A model generated the notes under the pieces. The model did not search any database. It had not been told where the DNA came from and saw only the letters and a list, made by a program, of their open reading frames with translations. A program made the translations under genes and the position numbers. Shown in pieces: positions 17,038 through 25,857 of a DNA stretch of 64,000 bases. Origin of the DNA: DASUPK01 sp963743575 (GTDB taxonomy: Bacteria; Actinomycetota; Thermoleophilia; Solirubrobacterales; 70-9); assembly GCA_963743575.1 (NCBI GenBank), contig CAVUQC010000007.1:806001-870000 (forward strand). The letters are read 5' to 3'. Every line of letters starts with the position of its first letter. Position 1 is the stretch's first letter.

Positions 17038-17937
17038 ATGGAGGCCGCAACCCAAGCCCCGCAGATCGCCGATCTCCGCCCAGGGCAGCGTTTCCGCGGC
17101 GTTTACGCCTGCTCCCGCAAGGACCGGCTCTCAGCCCGCAACGGCTCGATCTACCTGTCGCTGGAGCTGCGCGATCGCACCGGATCCATCCCGGCTCGGG
17201 TCTTCCGCGAGGTCGACCGGTTCGCCGGCCGCTTCGAGCGAGGGGATGCCATTCAGGTCGGCGGCAAGGTGGAGCGCTTCCGCGGGGAGCTCGTTGCAGA
17301 GGTGGAGGACATCCAGCCGGTGGCGGACGGCGAGCTCGATCCCTCCGATTTTCTGCCCGCCGCCTACCGGGACGCCCAGGAGCTGGAGGGGTTCCTCGAG
17401 CATCTGACGCGCGAGGTCCACGACGAGCCGCTGCGGCAGGTGGTCGAGCGTGTGTTGTTCACCGAACCCGTCGCCGCGGAGTTTCGCCGCGCCCCCTGCA
17501 CGCGCGCCGGCCATCACGCCTACGTCGGCGGGCTGATCGAGCACACCGTGGCTGTCGGCACGCTCGTCGGGGAGGTCTGCCAGCTTCACCCGCGGCTCGA
17601 CTCGGACCTGCTGATGGCGGCGACCTTGCTCCACGACGTGGGCAAGACCCGCGAGTTCAGCTACGGAGCGGAGTTCGGAACCACCGAGGAGGGGCGCCTG
17701 ATGGGCCATCTGGCGTTGGGAGCGGAAATCGTCGGCGCCGCGGCGGGAGAGCTGCCGCCCGAGCGCAGAGCGGCGCTGCTCCACTGCGTCCTCACGCACC
17801 ACGGTGCCGACGGCAAACGCTCGGGATCCGGAGGGCGGGGGTTCGGCACACCCGAGGCGCTGGCCCTCTACCGGCTGAACGCCCTCGATGCCGGCGTCAA
17901 GGGGGCCCTGGAGCACGGGCTTCAGAGCTTCTCCTGA
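17038..17937 (+). CDS. YhaM-like 3'-5' exoribonuclease (OB fold plus HD domain)
   Basis: The 299-residue protein joins an N-terminal OB-fold nucleic-acid-binding domain (about 10-95; RFRGVYACSRKD, GSIPARVFREVD) to an HD hydrolase domain with HHAYVGGLIEHT, LLHDVGK and HHG metal-binding motifs. This is the architecture of YhaM/Cbf1 3'-5' exonucleases acting on RNA and single-stranded DNA. ATG 17038 lacks an obvious ribosome binding site or -10 at the leaderless spacing. Confidence 0.88.
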   Translation: MEAATQAPQIADLRPGQRFRGVYACSRKDRLSARNGSIYLSLELRDRTGSIPARVFREVDRFAGRFERGDAIQVGGKVERFRGELVAEVEDIQPVADGELDPSDFLPAAYRDAQELEGFLEHLTREVHDEPLRQVVERVLFTEPVAAEFRRAPCTRAGHHAYVGGLIEHTVAVGTLVGEVCQLHPRLDSDLLMAATLLHDVGKTREFSYGAEFGTTEEGRLMGHLALGAEIVGAAAGELPPERRAALLHCVLTHHGADGKRSGSGGRGFGTPEALALYRLNALDAGVKGALEHGLQSFS

Positions 17938-17969
17938 TCCCTTAGGAACGACGGATAGATTCGCCGCCC

Positions 17970-18513
17970 GTGAGGGCGCTCTTCAAGATCCTCGGGCTGG
18001 CGTCGGCCGTCCTCGCCGTCGGCGCCTCCATGGCGACGGCGAGCATCTACTCGAGTGTCCCGCGAACGGGGCATTGGTCCGCCGAGACGACCGACCGACT
18101 CCGGTCACATTCAAGGTGAAGAAGAAGGGCCGGGACCTCTCCATCAAGGGCTTCTCGGCCCAGGTTCATCTCTATTGCCAGACGGGCGACAGCCCGCCCG
18201 TGCCGGCCATCTGACCGTCTCGCATCCACAACCGATTCCGGTGGATGGCAATCCCAACAGCGGGACGCGAGGCAACTTCGTGAGAGTTCCCGTGAACGTC
18301 GGCATCCCCGGGTAACGGGACCCGTCACGCTCGAGGTCGTCGGCGAGTTCGAATCCCACCGTGAGTACCCCCATCGGGCCGGATCGTCCACGGCGACATC
18401 TTCGGGACCTCAACAAGGACAACGGCGGCTACTGCGGGATGTCACTGAGCCAGGGCGATCAGGGAGCCGAGATCGACTCGTCGATCGAGTGGTCCGGCCA
18501 CCCGGGGCATTAG
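17970..18513 (+). pseudogene. Decayed or mis-sequenced secreted protein gene
   Basis: GTG 17970 has TAGATT eight bases upstream and encodes a good signal peptide (VRALFKILGLASAVLAVGAS) before running into a stop. Coding-like peptide then continues in other frames: TPVTFKVKKKGRDLSIKGFS, then LTVSHPQPIPVDGNPNSG, then DLNKDNGGYCGMSLSQGDQG ending at TAG 18511-18513. At least three frame changes separate these pieces; joined, they would make about 180 residues. The final stop shares TTAG with the convergent TauE-like gene, as intact neighbours do, so the locus was once an ordinary gene. No family is recognised. Confidence 0.6.
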
Positions 18514-18887
18514 TCCGAATCCGGCTCCCGCAGCGCCCGGATGACGAGCTGAGCGGCGATCAACAGGGCGAGTCCCGCGAAGGTCAGCTCGAGCGCGCGC
18601 TCCGGGATCGTGTTGGAGGTCACGACTCCGATCAAGACCCCGAGCGGCGACAGCGCGCCGATCACGAGTCCCTCCCGCACCCGGACGTTCCCATACCCGC
18701 GCTGACGCCAGACGGCGACGAGTGCCACCGGGACGATCGCCAGCAGGGAGGTCGCCTCCGCATGGACCTGCGACTCGTCCATGAAGATCGTCAGAGCCGG
18801 GACGAAGAGGACCCCCCCGCCGACGCCGAGCAACCCTCCGACCAATCCACCGGCGAAGCCCAGAAGTGCGGCGGCTATCGAGCTCAC
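18510..18887 (-). CDS. TauE/SafE half-length membrane protein (second half)
   Basis: This 125-residue protein is one TauE/SafE (DUF81) repeat: GLLGVGGGVLFVPALTIFMD, then EATSLLAIVPVALVA and a C-terminal IPERALELTFAGLALLIAA helix. Full-length family members are about 250 residues with two such repeats and export sulfite, sulfoacetate or related anions. GTG 18887 overlaps the upstream half-gene stop as GTGA, so the two are translationally coupled and probably form a heterodimer equal to one normal transporter. Confidence 0.85.
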   Translation of the reverse strand: MSSIAAALLGFAGGLVGGLLGVGGGVLFVPALTIFMDESQVHAEATSLLAIVPVALVAVWRQRGYGNVRVREGLVIGALSPLGVLIGVVTSNTIPERALELTFAGLALLIAAQLVIRALREPDSD

Positions 18888-19246
18888 GCGATGATCAACT
18901 TCGCTGCGATGACGATGAGCAGGCCGGCGAAGAGCAGGGAGATCGTCCGTTCCGGGATGCGCTGCTGCAGGGCCGTGCCGGCGACCGCCCCCCCGATGGC
19001 CGGCAATCCCACGAGCGCCGCGTTCGCGGGGTCGACGTTGCCGTAGAAGGCCTGCAGGGTCACGGCCACCGCGGCGATGACGGTGATCGCCATCAGGCTG
19101 GTCCCCGTCGCCTCCCTGGCGCCGTATCCGAGCCAGACGATCAGCAGCGGAACGATCACGCTCCCGCCTCCGACCCCCAGGAGGCCACTGAAGGCACCAC
19201 CGGCCGTGCCGATCGCCGCAAGCTTCAGGGTCCGTGAGGTCAGCAT
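18884..19246 (-). CDS. TauE/SafE half-length membrane protein (first half)
   Basis: This 120-residue protein is the partner DUF81 repeat: GAFSGLLGVGGGSVIVPLL, EATGTSLMAITVIAA, and IPERTISLLFAGLLIVIAAK. It aligns along its length with the next gene, showing the internal duplication of the family encoded as two separate genes. ATG 19246 has TAGTAT (19255-19260, minus strand) eight bases upstream. It diverges from the trehalose phosphatase gene with 19 bases between the start codons. Confidence 0.85.
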   Translation of the reverse strand: MLTSRTLKLAAIGTAGGAFSGLLGVGGGSVIVPLLIVWLGYGAREATGTSLMAITVIAAVAVTLQAFYGNVDPANAALVGLPAIGGAVAGTALQQRIPERTISLLFAGLLIVIAAKLIIA

Positions 19247-19265
19247 GGCGGGCGATACTAGGGCG

Positions 19266-20078
19266 ATGCAATCCGCGGGGCCATCAGAGGAGGCGCTCGA
19301 GCGGCTGCTCGAGCCGCTGGCCGGCGATCCCGGCCGTTCGGCGGTCCTGACCGACGTGGACGGCACGATCGCTCCGATCGTGCCCAGACCCGAGAATGCG
19401 GCGGTGCCCGAGGCGACGCGCGATCTGCTGCGCTCGCTCGCGGAGCGATACGCCCTGGTCGGCTGCCTGAGCGGGCGCAGGGCCCTGGATGCGCGCCGCA
19501 TAGTCGGGCTGGACGAGCTCGCGTACTCGGGCAATCACGGCTTCGAGCTCCTGCTGCCCGGCGACGACGAGGTGCGTCCCGACCCCTCGCTCGACGGTCA
19601 CGAGGGAGACGCGCCCCGGTTCGTCGAGGGACTCGACCGCTCCGAGCTCGACCGCGTCGGGGTTCGTACGGAGGACAAGGGAGCGATCGTCGCCCTCCAC
19701 TGGCGCGGAGCCGAAAACGAGGGAGCCGCCGAGTCTCTCGTGCATGAGATCGCCAGCGAGGCCGAGTGGCAGGGACTGGTCCTCCACCACGGCCGCAAGG
19801 TGCTCGAGATCAGGCCGAACGTGGCCATCAACAAGGGCATCGCCGTCGCCGCCCTGCTCGCGTTTCGACCCGTTTCCAACGCCCTCTACGGGGGGGACGA
19901 TCGGACCGACGTGGATGCCTTCACCGGGCTGCGCACCCTGCGTGGCGACGGCGAGCTGGAGGCGACCGCGTGCATCGCCGTCGCCTCAGACGAGTCGCCG
20001 CCGGAGGTCGCCCGAGAGGGCGACCTGATCGTTGACGGGCCCGAGGGGTTCGTCCACGTCCTCGAGGCGCTCCTCTAG
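19266..20078 (+). CDS. otsB: Trehalose-6-phosphate phosphatase
   Basis: The 270-residue HAD-superfamily phosphatase has the catalytic LTDVDGTIAPI motif near residue 28, the CLSGRRA loop II Ser, the HGFELL segment typical of OtsB, and the motif IV YGGDDRTDVDAF. It converts trehalose-6-phosphate to trehalose; no otsA lies nearby. The start region shares the short ATACTA promoter sequence with the divergent TauE pair. The TAG stop abuts the ATG of the next gene, suggesting cotranslation. Confidence 0.93.
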   Translation: MQSAGPSEEALERLLEPLAGDPGRSAVLTDVDGTIAPIVPRPENAAVPEATRDLLRSLAERYALVGCLSGRRALDARRIVGLDELAYSGNHGFELLLPGDDEVRPDPSLDGHEGDAPRFVEGLDRSELDRVGVRTEDKGAIVALHWRGAENEGAAESLVHEIASEAEWQGLVLHHGRKVLEIRPNVAINKGIAVAALLAFRPVSNALYGGDDRTDVDAFTGLRTLRGDGELEATACIAVASDESPPEVAREGDLIVDGPEGFVHVLEALL

Positions 20079-20627
20079 ATGGCCTTCTGCGACCTGCTGC
20101 GCACGACGGTCCTGTTGGCTGCCGGCGCCGCCACCGCCCTCGCCGCCATCACCGTGGTCTCAGTCAGCGGCTCGGGCGACACCCTGACGCTCTATGTCGC
20201 GGCCGCCTGGTGGGTCATCGCCCTGGCCGGCGGAATCATCCTGGGGAGCCCCGCCCGCGCCGCCGAAGCGATGCGCCCGCTGCTGACCGAGGCGCGCATG
20301 GCCACAGCGCTGCCCGACCTCGGCAACCCGACCCGGGCCGCGCTCGTCCGGCTCTGGCCCCTGGCGGCCTTCGCGGCGATCGCGGGAGGCCTCGGCCTGG
20401 TCTTCCCCGGTGTCGCGGCGATCGGCACGGGCTTCGCGATCGGCGCGGCGCTCGCGCTGCGATCGAGGGAGGGGGCTGTGGCGGCTATCGAGGAGCGGGA
20501 CGGCGTTCGCTTCTACGTCGAGCCCGGCTCGGCGCTCGAGCCGGTCAAGCTGGTGCGAACGCCGGGGCTGCGGCGCGACAGGCCCCCGCCAGGGAGCCCG
20601 CCGCCACCGCCACCTGCTGCTGCTTAG
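20079..20627 (+). CDS. Membrane protein of unknown function coupled to otsB
   Basis: The 182-residue protein has four hydrophobic helices (about 8-28, 38-57, 92-112 and 114-126), then a cytoplasmic-type charged segment and a Pro-rich C-terminus. I recognise no family. ATG 20079 immediately follows the otsB stop with no spacer. Its TAG stop overlaps the convergent MFS gene stop through TTAG (20624-20627). Confidence 0.7.
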   Translation: MAFCDLLRTTVLLAAGAATALAAITVVSVSGSGDTLTLYVAAAWWVIALAGGIILGSPARAAEAMRPLLTEARMATALPDLGNPTRAALVRLWPLAAFAAIAGGLGLVFPGVAAIGTGFAIGAALALRSREGAVAAIEERDGVRFYVEPGSALEPVKLVRTPGLRRDRPPPGSPPPPPPAAA

Positions 20628-22099
20628 GCCGCCGTTGGGGCGGCTTCCGCCGGAGCCGCGTCGGCGTTCGACATCTCGACGTGCGCCTTGCTGTCGCGGG
20701 TCCGGATCAGGACCAGGGTCGCGACGAAGCCGAGCGCCGCGATCACTGCGCCACCGAAGAACGCGCTCTGGAATCCCTCGGTGAGCCCGTTGGCGACCGT
20801 CGAGTGTCCGGTCGCCATCACGTCGTTCGTGCGCGTGGTTGCGATCGTGGACAGGACCGCCAGGCCCAGCGCACCGCCGATCTGCTGCGAGGTGTTGATC
20901 AGGCCGCTGGCGAGGCCCTGCTCGCGTTGCTCGACGCCGGAGACCGCCGCGATCGTCGAGGTCACGAATCCGAACCCGAGTCCGATCGCCGCGAGCAGTG
21001 ACGCGCCCAGGATGTCGGTCAGGAAACCGCCTCCGACCGACACCTGGCTGAACCAGAGGAGCCCCGCGGAGACCGACAGCATCCCGGCCGCGAGGATCGG
21101 CTTGAAGCCGAACCGCGTGACCAACTGCCCGCCGACTCCGGCCGCGAGGATGATCGTGACCGCCAGGGGCAGGTACGAGAGACCTGCGTGGATCGGGCTA
21201 TAGCCCAGTACCTGCTGCATGTACAGCGAGATGAAATAGAACATCGAGAACAGCGAGGCGCCGAGCAGGATGCCCACCACATTCGCCCCGGTCAGGGTCC
21301 TGAGCCGGAAGATCCGGAATGGGACGAGCGGCGCCTTCGAACGCTGCTCGATGAAGACGAAGGCAACGATCAGGGCCACCGCCAGGGCGAGCAGGCTGAC
21401 GATCTTGGTCGAGCCCCAACCCGAGTTGCTCGCGTCGAGCAGCGCGTAAGCCAGCACCGAGAGGCCGGCGGTGATCGCGACGGCGCCGGCGGCGTCGAAG
21501 TGGCGCGTCTCGGACTCCGAGCGGCTCTCCGGGATCAGGCCGGGCGTGAACGCCAGCGCGATCAGGGCGACAGGCACGTTCACCCACAGGACCCACTCCC
21601 AGCCCAGGCTGTCGGTGAGGATGCCCCCGAGCAGTACGCCTGCAGCGCCCGCGGAGCCGGCCACCGCGCCCCAGGCGCCGAGGGCCTTGTTCCGCTCCGA
21701 ACCGTCCCTGAAGAGGCCGGTCACGATGGAGAGGGCCGCGGGAGAGACGATCGCGGCGCCCAATCCCTGGGCTGCGCGCGCTGCGATCAGCTGACCCTGC
21801 GTGGCAGCGAATCCGGCCGCCAGGGAAGCAATCCCCACGACGGCCAGGCCGGTCATGAAGACCCGCCGTCTGCCGAGCAGGTCTGCCGCGCGGCCGCCGA
21901 GCAGCAGGAAACCGCCGAAGGCGATCACGTACGCGTTGACCACCCAGGGGAGGTTCTCCTCCGAGAAGTTGAGCCCCTTGCCGATACTCGGCAGGGCCAC
22001 GTTGACGATGGACGCATCGAGAACCACGATGAACTGCGCGACGCAGAGCAGAATCAACGCGGTCCAGCGCTTCTCTAGGTATTCCTCCGCTGTGGTCAT
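20624..22099 (-). CDS. MFS drug efflux transporter, DHA2 (14-helix) family
   Basis: The 491-residue transporter has the EmrB/QacA pattern: motif D1 at the first helix (FIVVLDASIVNVALPSI), motif A GRAADLLGRRRVF, and antiporter motif C (GAWGAVAGSAGAAGVLLGGIL). About 14 helices are expected. GAAAGGAG lies about ten bases before ATG 22099. It is divergent from a TetR gene across a 211-base region with two matched palindromes, so it is probably repressed by that TetR protein. The substrate is unknown. Confidence 0.93.
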   Translation of the reverse strand: MTTAEEYLEKRWTALILLCVAQFIVVLDASIVNVALPSIGKGLNFSEENLPWVVNAYVIAFGGFLLLGGRAADLLGRRRVFMTGLAVVGIASLAAGFAATQGQLIAARAAQGLGAAIVSPAALSIVTGLFRDGSERNKALGAWGAVAGSAGAAGVLLGGILTDSLGWEWVLWVNVPVALIALAFTPGLIPESRSESETRHFDAAGAVAITAGLSVLAYALLDASNSGWGSTKIVSLLALAVALIVAFVFIEQRSKAPLVPFRIFRLRTLTGANVVGILLGASLFSMFYFISLYMQQVLGYSPIHAGLSYLPLAVTIILAAGVGGQLVTRFGFKPILAAGMLSVSAGLLWFSQVSVGGGFLTDILGASLLAAIGLGFGFVTSTIAAVSGVEQREQGLASGLINTSQQIGGALGLAVLSTIATTRTNDVMATGHSTVANGLTEGFQSAFFGGAVIAALGFVATLVLIRTRDSKAHVEMSNADAAPAEAAPTAA

Positions 22100-22201
22100 C
22101 CCCCTGACTCCTTTCGTTCCGCATCCGGCTCCTTGCTGGCCGGTCTACCTCTACGACGAACGGCGACAGCAGGATTGGACAAGTGGGCTATTCTCATATC
22201 T

Positions 22202-22250
22202 GGAACCTGAGTTCCGGTTTCGTTTAGGACTATACGGAATTCAGATTCCG
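22202..22250. promoter_or_regulatory. Two related palindromes between the MFS and TetR genes
   Basis: GGAAC-CTGA-GTTCC (22202-22215) and CGGAAT-TCAG-ATTCCG (22235-22250) share the GGAAY-N4-RTTCC pattern and are centred 34 bases apart in a locally AT-rich intergenic region. They are likely TetR operators. Confidence 0.6.
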
Positions 22251-22310
22251 TTTGCGTGCAGGTCGTCACATAAAGCGAATTTCGCCCCACTCAGAGCTAG
22301 CCTCGATCCG

Positions 22311-22949
22311 ATGGAAGCCACCACCAAGACAGAGCCCGATCCGATCCCCGCACTGAGGGCCGACGCCCGGCGCAATCGCGAGGCGATCAAAGAGGCCGCC
22401 CGCGCCGGCTTCGCCGAGCACGGCTTCGACTGCCAGATGGAGGACATCGCAAGGACGGCCGGCGTCGGCGTCGGGACCGTCTATCGCCATTTCCCAAACA
22501 AGGAGGCTCTCCTCGACGCCCTCGTCGCGGACCGCTTCGAGCGGCTCGCGGAGGAGACGGCGAAGGCGCTCGAGAAGGAGGACGCGTGGCAGGCGTTCTG
22601 CGAGTTGATGCGCTGGTCGGCGGAGTACCAGGCAGATGACCGTGGGCTATCCGAGGTGCTCGGCGCCCGGCCTTTGGTCGGGGAGGCGGCCGCGGCGAAG
22701 TCGGGACTGGTCGAGCTCAGCGGCAAGCTGATGAGAAAGGCGCAGCGCGCTGGTCAGATGCGCAAGGACCTTCTCGTTGAGGACATCCCGACGATGATCT
22801 GCGGCCTCAGCGCGGTCACCGGCTCGGCCGAGGGCAGCATGCCGGCGATGAACTGGGAGCGCTTCCTCGAGGTGATGCTCGACGGCATGCGCGCGCCGGG
22901 CAGTGCCAAGCTGCCCGCGCCCAGGGCTCGCCTCAACCAGCCCCGTTAG
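22311..22949 (+). CDS. TetR/AcrR family regulator, probably of the MFS pump
   Basis: The 212-residue protein has a TetR HTH at about residues 19-66 (NREAIKEAARAGFAEHG, MEDIARTAGVGVGTVYRHF) and a C-terminal domain of the SbtR-like type. ATG 22311 has TAGCCT (22298-22303) seven bases upstream. The divergent arrangement and the palindromes suggest control of the MFS gene and of itself. Its stop overlaps that of polX via TTAG (22946-22949). Confidence 0.9.
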   Translation: MEATTKTEPDPIPALRADARRNREAIKEAARAGFAEHGFDCQMEDIARTAGVGVGTVYRHFPNKEALLDALVADRFERLAEETAKALEKEDAWQAFCELMRWSAEYQADDRGLSEVLGARPLVGEAAAAKSGLVELSGKLMRKAQRAGQMRKDLLVEDIPTMICGLSAVTGSAEGSMPAMNWERFLEVMLDGMRAPGSAKLPAPRARLNQPR

Positions 22950-24682
22950 GACCGCTTCGCCCTCTTGCGCAGCGGCGCGAAGGAGCGCCAGGCTCTGGTG
23001 TTCGCAATCTGCCGGGCGCTCAGCCAGCCGCGGCGCGCGGTGGCGACGGAGTACTTCATGTTCGACAGCGTGTCCGTGCCGTGGGCGTCGGTGTTGCAGA
23101 CGATCCACGCGCCGGCCTCGGCCGCCAGCCTGGCGTGACCCTCGTTCAGGTCGCGACGGTTCGGATTGCCGTTGATCTCGAGCATCGTTCCGGTGCGCAC
23201 CGCCGCCTCGGCGACGCGCTCGATGTCGATGCCATAGGGCTCCCGGCGAAGCAGCAGCCGGCCGGTCAGGTGCCCGATGCAGTCGACCAGCGGATGCTCC
23301 ATCGCCGCGATCACGCGCTCAGTCATCGCGTTCGCGGAGATGTTGAACGAGGTGTGGACGCTGCAGATCACCCAGTCGAGCTCGGCGAGGAGCTCGTCGG
23401 GATAGTCGGGCTCACCCTTCGTGCCGATGTTGACCTCTGATCCTGCGAGCAGGCGGAATCCGCGGGGAGCTTTCTCATTCCAGGCCCGGATCTCCGCGAT
23501 CCGCGTCGCCAGCTGCCGGGGGGTGACGTCGTTGCCGAATCCGTGCGTGGCGGAGTGGTCGGTGACTGCCAGGTAGGCGTAGCCGCGCCTTCGGGCTGCA
23601 TCCGCCATCTCCTCGAGCGATTGACGCCCATCCGAGAGGGTGGTATGGCAGTGCAGGTCCCCGCGGATGTCGTCGACCGTGACCAGCTCCGGCAGCTCGC
23701 CCGAATCGCCCGCCTCGATCTCCCCCCTCCCCTCCCGGATCTCGGGCTCGATATAGGGGAGGCCGAGCAGCTCGTAGACGCCAGCCTCCTCCGTGAATCT
23801 GTGCACCTTCTTCCCCTCGACCACCGCGACGCCGTACTCGCTGACCGAGAGGCCGCGGGCCTGGGCTCGCTCCCGCAGCTGCACGTTGTGGGCCGCGGAT
23901 CCCGTGAAGTGCTGCAGCAGGTCGCCGAACTCCTTCTCGGCTCCGATCCGCAGGTCCACCTTCAATCCCGCGTGCGTCAACACGCTCGCGGCGGCGTCGC
24001 CGCCACGACGAACCTCGGCGGAGAGGCCATGGGCCGCGAGAGCCTCCGCCAGCTCGGTGGGCCTGTCCGTGGTCGCGATCAGGTCGAGGTCCTTGCAGGT
24101 CTCGGCCCAACGGCGGGCTGAGCCGGCGATCTCGATCCTCTTCGCAACCCCAAGGTCAAGCAGGTCGCTGCGGATCTCTTCCGCAATCGGCAGGACGTGG
24201 GAGAGCAGCAGGCGCTCGCCGATCCCGTCCTCCGGGACGCCCTCGAGCGAAGAGAGGATGTTCTCCTCGGTCTTCGGCCCCAGACCGCGCATCGTCGCGA
24301 TCCTGCCCTGCTCGGCGGCCTCCTTCAGCTGGCTGAGGTTCTCGACTCCCACCTCGTCGTAGATCCGGCGGGCCGTCTTCGCGCCCAGGCCGGGGACGCG
24401 CGTCACCTCCACCAGGGTGGCGGGGAACTTCTGCTTGAGCTTGTCCGCCGACGGGATGCTGCCCGTCTCGATCAGGGTCTCGATCTTCTGGGCCAGCGTC
24501 TTGCCCACATTGGGGAGCTCGGTGAGCCGGCCCTCCTCCGCGAGCTGCTCGATCGACACCGGGCTCTGGGCGATGGTCCGAGCCGCCTCGCTGTACGCGA
24601 GCACCCTGAAGCGATCGGCGCCGTCCAGCTCGTAGAGGATTCCCAGCTCGCGAAGGGCCGCGGCGATCTCGGCGTTGCGCAT
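22946..24682 (-). CDS. polX: PolX: family X DNA polymerase / 3'-5' exonuclease with PHP domain
   Basis: The 578-residue protein has an N-terminal 8-kDa-like domain with helix-hairpin-helices (LPNVGKTLAQKI, VPGLGAKTARRIYDE), a nucleotidyltransferase core (IAGSARRWAETCKDLDLIA; the second metal Asp pair is present), and a C-terminal PHP phosphoesterase (GDLHCHTTLSDG, VTDHSATHG). It functions in base-excision-type repair synthesis. ATG 24682 has TAGGTT (24689-24694, minus strand) six bases upstream. Confidence 0.94.
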   Translation of the reverse strand: MRNAEIAAALRELGILYELDGADRFRVLAYSEAARTIAQSPVSIEQLAEEGRLTELPNVGKTLAQKIETLIETGSIPSADKLKQKFPATLVEVTRVPGLGAKTARRIYDEVGVENLSQLKEAAEQGRIATMRGLGPKTEENILSSLEGVPEDGIGERLLLSHVLPIAEEIRSDLLDLGVAKRIEIAGSARRWAETCKDLDLIATTDRPTELAEALAAHGLSAEVRRGGDAAASVLTHAGLKVDLRIGAEKEFGDLLQHFTGSAAHNVQLRERAQARGLSVSEYGVAVVEGKKVHRFTEEAGVYELLGLPYIEPEIREGRGEIEAGDSGELPELVTVDDIRGDLHCHTTLSDGRQSLEEMADAARRRGYAYLAVTDHSATHGFGNDVTPRQLATRIAEIRAWNEKAPRGFRLLAGSEVNIGTKGEPDYPDELLAELDWVICSVHTSFNISANAMTERVIAAMEHPLVDCIGHLTGRLLLRREPYGIDIERVAEAAVRTGTMLEINGNPNRRDLNEGHARLAAEAGAWIVCNTDAHGTDTLSNMKYSVATARRGWLSARQIANTRAWRSFAPLRKRAKRS

Positions 24683-24688
24683 GTCTCA

Positions 24689-24711
24689 AACCTAGTGGGG
24701 ACGGCTATCTT
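24689..24711. promoter_or_regulatory. Back-to-back leaderless promoters of polX and mannosyltransferase
   Basis: TAGGTT (minus strand, 24694 to 24689) lies six bases before polX ATG, and TATCTT (plus strand, 24706-24711) six bases before GTG 24718. Both divergent promoters fit in a 35-base intergenic gap with no room for a ribosome binding site. Confidence 0.55.
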
Positions 24712-24717
24712 GCCGCC

Positions 24718-25446
24718 GTGCCCGCCGCTCCTCCCCGGACGCCGGACGTCTGGGTCATCCTGCCGACCTACAACGAGGCCGAGAACCTCGAGCGGATCGT
24801 CGCCGCCGTGCTCGAGCAGCTGCCATCGTCGCGGCGCATCCTGATCGTCGATGACAACTCCCCGGACGGGACCGGCGAGATCGCCGACCGGTTGGCCGCC
24901 GAGGACGAGTCCGTCGCGGTTCTGCATCGGCGGCGCAAGGAGGGCCTGGGCCCCGCTTATCTGGCCGGATTCAGGGTGGCCCTCGATGGCGGTGCCCAGC
25001 GGATCGTCGAGATGGACGCGGACTTCTCGCACGATCCCAGCTACCTCCCCGCGCTGATCGAGGCGACCGAGCGCGCCGACCTCGCCATCGGGAGCCGCTA
25101 CGTGCCGGGCGGCGGGATCACCGACTGGGGCCCGATGCGCCGGTTCATCAGCCGCGGCGGAAGCGCCTACGCCCGTGCAGCACTGGGCCTGCCCATCAAG
25201 GACCTGACGGGCGGCTTCAAGTGCTTTCGCCGGATCGTGCTCGAGACGATCAACCTCGACACGATCGAGGCACGGGGATACGCGTTCCAGGTCGAGACGA
25301 CCTATCGCGCGATCAAGGAGGGGTTCCGGGTGGTCGAGGTCCCGATCGTCTTCAAGGACCGGGCCGATGGGACCTCGAAGATGAGCAAGTCGATCGTCGC
25401 CGAGGCGATGTGGCGCGTTCCGGCCATGCGCTTCCGGCGCTGGTAG
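24718..25446 (+). CDS. Polyprenol-phosphate mannose synthase (GT2, Ppm1/DPM1-like)
   Basis: The 242-residue GT2 enzyme transfers mannose from GDP-mannose to polyprenyl phosphate. Motifs include ILPTYNEAENLERIV, IVDDNSPDGTG, and the metal-binding EMDADFSHDP. It lacks a C-terminal membrane domain, as in soluble or peripheral DPM1-type enzymes. Its product could feed GT87/GT39 mannosyltransferases such as the protein at 6693-7910 (inference). GTG 24718 has a leaderless-type promoter. Confidence 0.92.
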   Translation: MPAAPPRTPDVWVILPTYNEAENLERIVAAVLEQLPSSRRILIVDDNSPDGTGEIADRLAAEDESVAVLHRRRKEGLGPAYLAGFRVALDGGAQRIVEMDADFSHDPSYLPALIEATERADLAIGSRYVPGGGITDWGPMRRFISRGGSAYARAALGLPIKDLTGGFKCFRRIVLETINLDTIEARGYAFQVETTYRAIKEGFRVVEVPIVFKDRADGTSKMSKSIVAEAMWRVPAMRFRRW

Positions 25447-25461
25447 GGCGCTTCACTTTGT

Positions 25462-25490
25462 ATAGTAACTATCGACGCTCTGGCTAGACT
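25462..25490 (+). promoter_or_regulatory. Putative thioredoxin promoter with small palindrome
   Basis: ATAGT-A-ACTAT (25462-25472) is an 11-base palindrome placed where a -35 would lie relative to TAGACT (25485-25490), a plausible -10. Transcription would start near 25497, with a leader carrying TAGGAG before GTG 25531. The palindrome may be a regulator site. Confidence 0.4.
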
Positions 25491-25530
25491 GAACAGCGGA
25501 TCTGCCAAGACCACGACCTAGGAGACCACC

Positions 25531-25857
25531 GTGCCGGGCAAGCTCAACGATGTGACCGACGCCACCTTCCAGTCCGACGTGCTCGACGCCGACGGGCCCG
25601 TGCTCGTCGACTTTTGGGCGCCCTGGTGCGGGCCGTGCCGCGTCGTTCATCCGGTGCTCGAGGAGATCGACTCCGAGCGGGACGACCTCACCATCGTCAG
25701 CCTGAACACGGACGAGAACCCGCAGACGGCCGCCAAGTACGAGGTGCTCTCGATCCCGACGATGATCGTCTTCAAGGGTGGCGAGGTCGCAACCCGCCTT
25801 GTCGGCGCCCGGCCGAAGTCCCGGCTCGAGTCCGAGCTCGAGCCCGTGCTCGCCTAG
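25531..25857 (+). CDS. Thioredoxin
   Basis: The 108-residue thioredoxin has the active site FWAPWCGPCRVVHP and the cis-Pro segment LSIPTMIVFKGGE. It is a cytoplasmic disulfide reductant with a thioredoxin reductase not encoded here. The GTG start is preceded by TAGGAGACC. Its stop shares CTAG (25854-25857) with that of the convergent TetR gene. Confidence 0.95.
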   Translation: MPGKLNDVTDATFQSDVLDADGPVLVDFWAPWCGPCRVVHPVLEEIDSERDDLTIVSLNTDENPQTAAKYEVLSIPTMIVFKGGEVATRLVGARPKSRLESELEPVLA

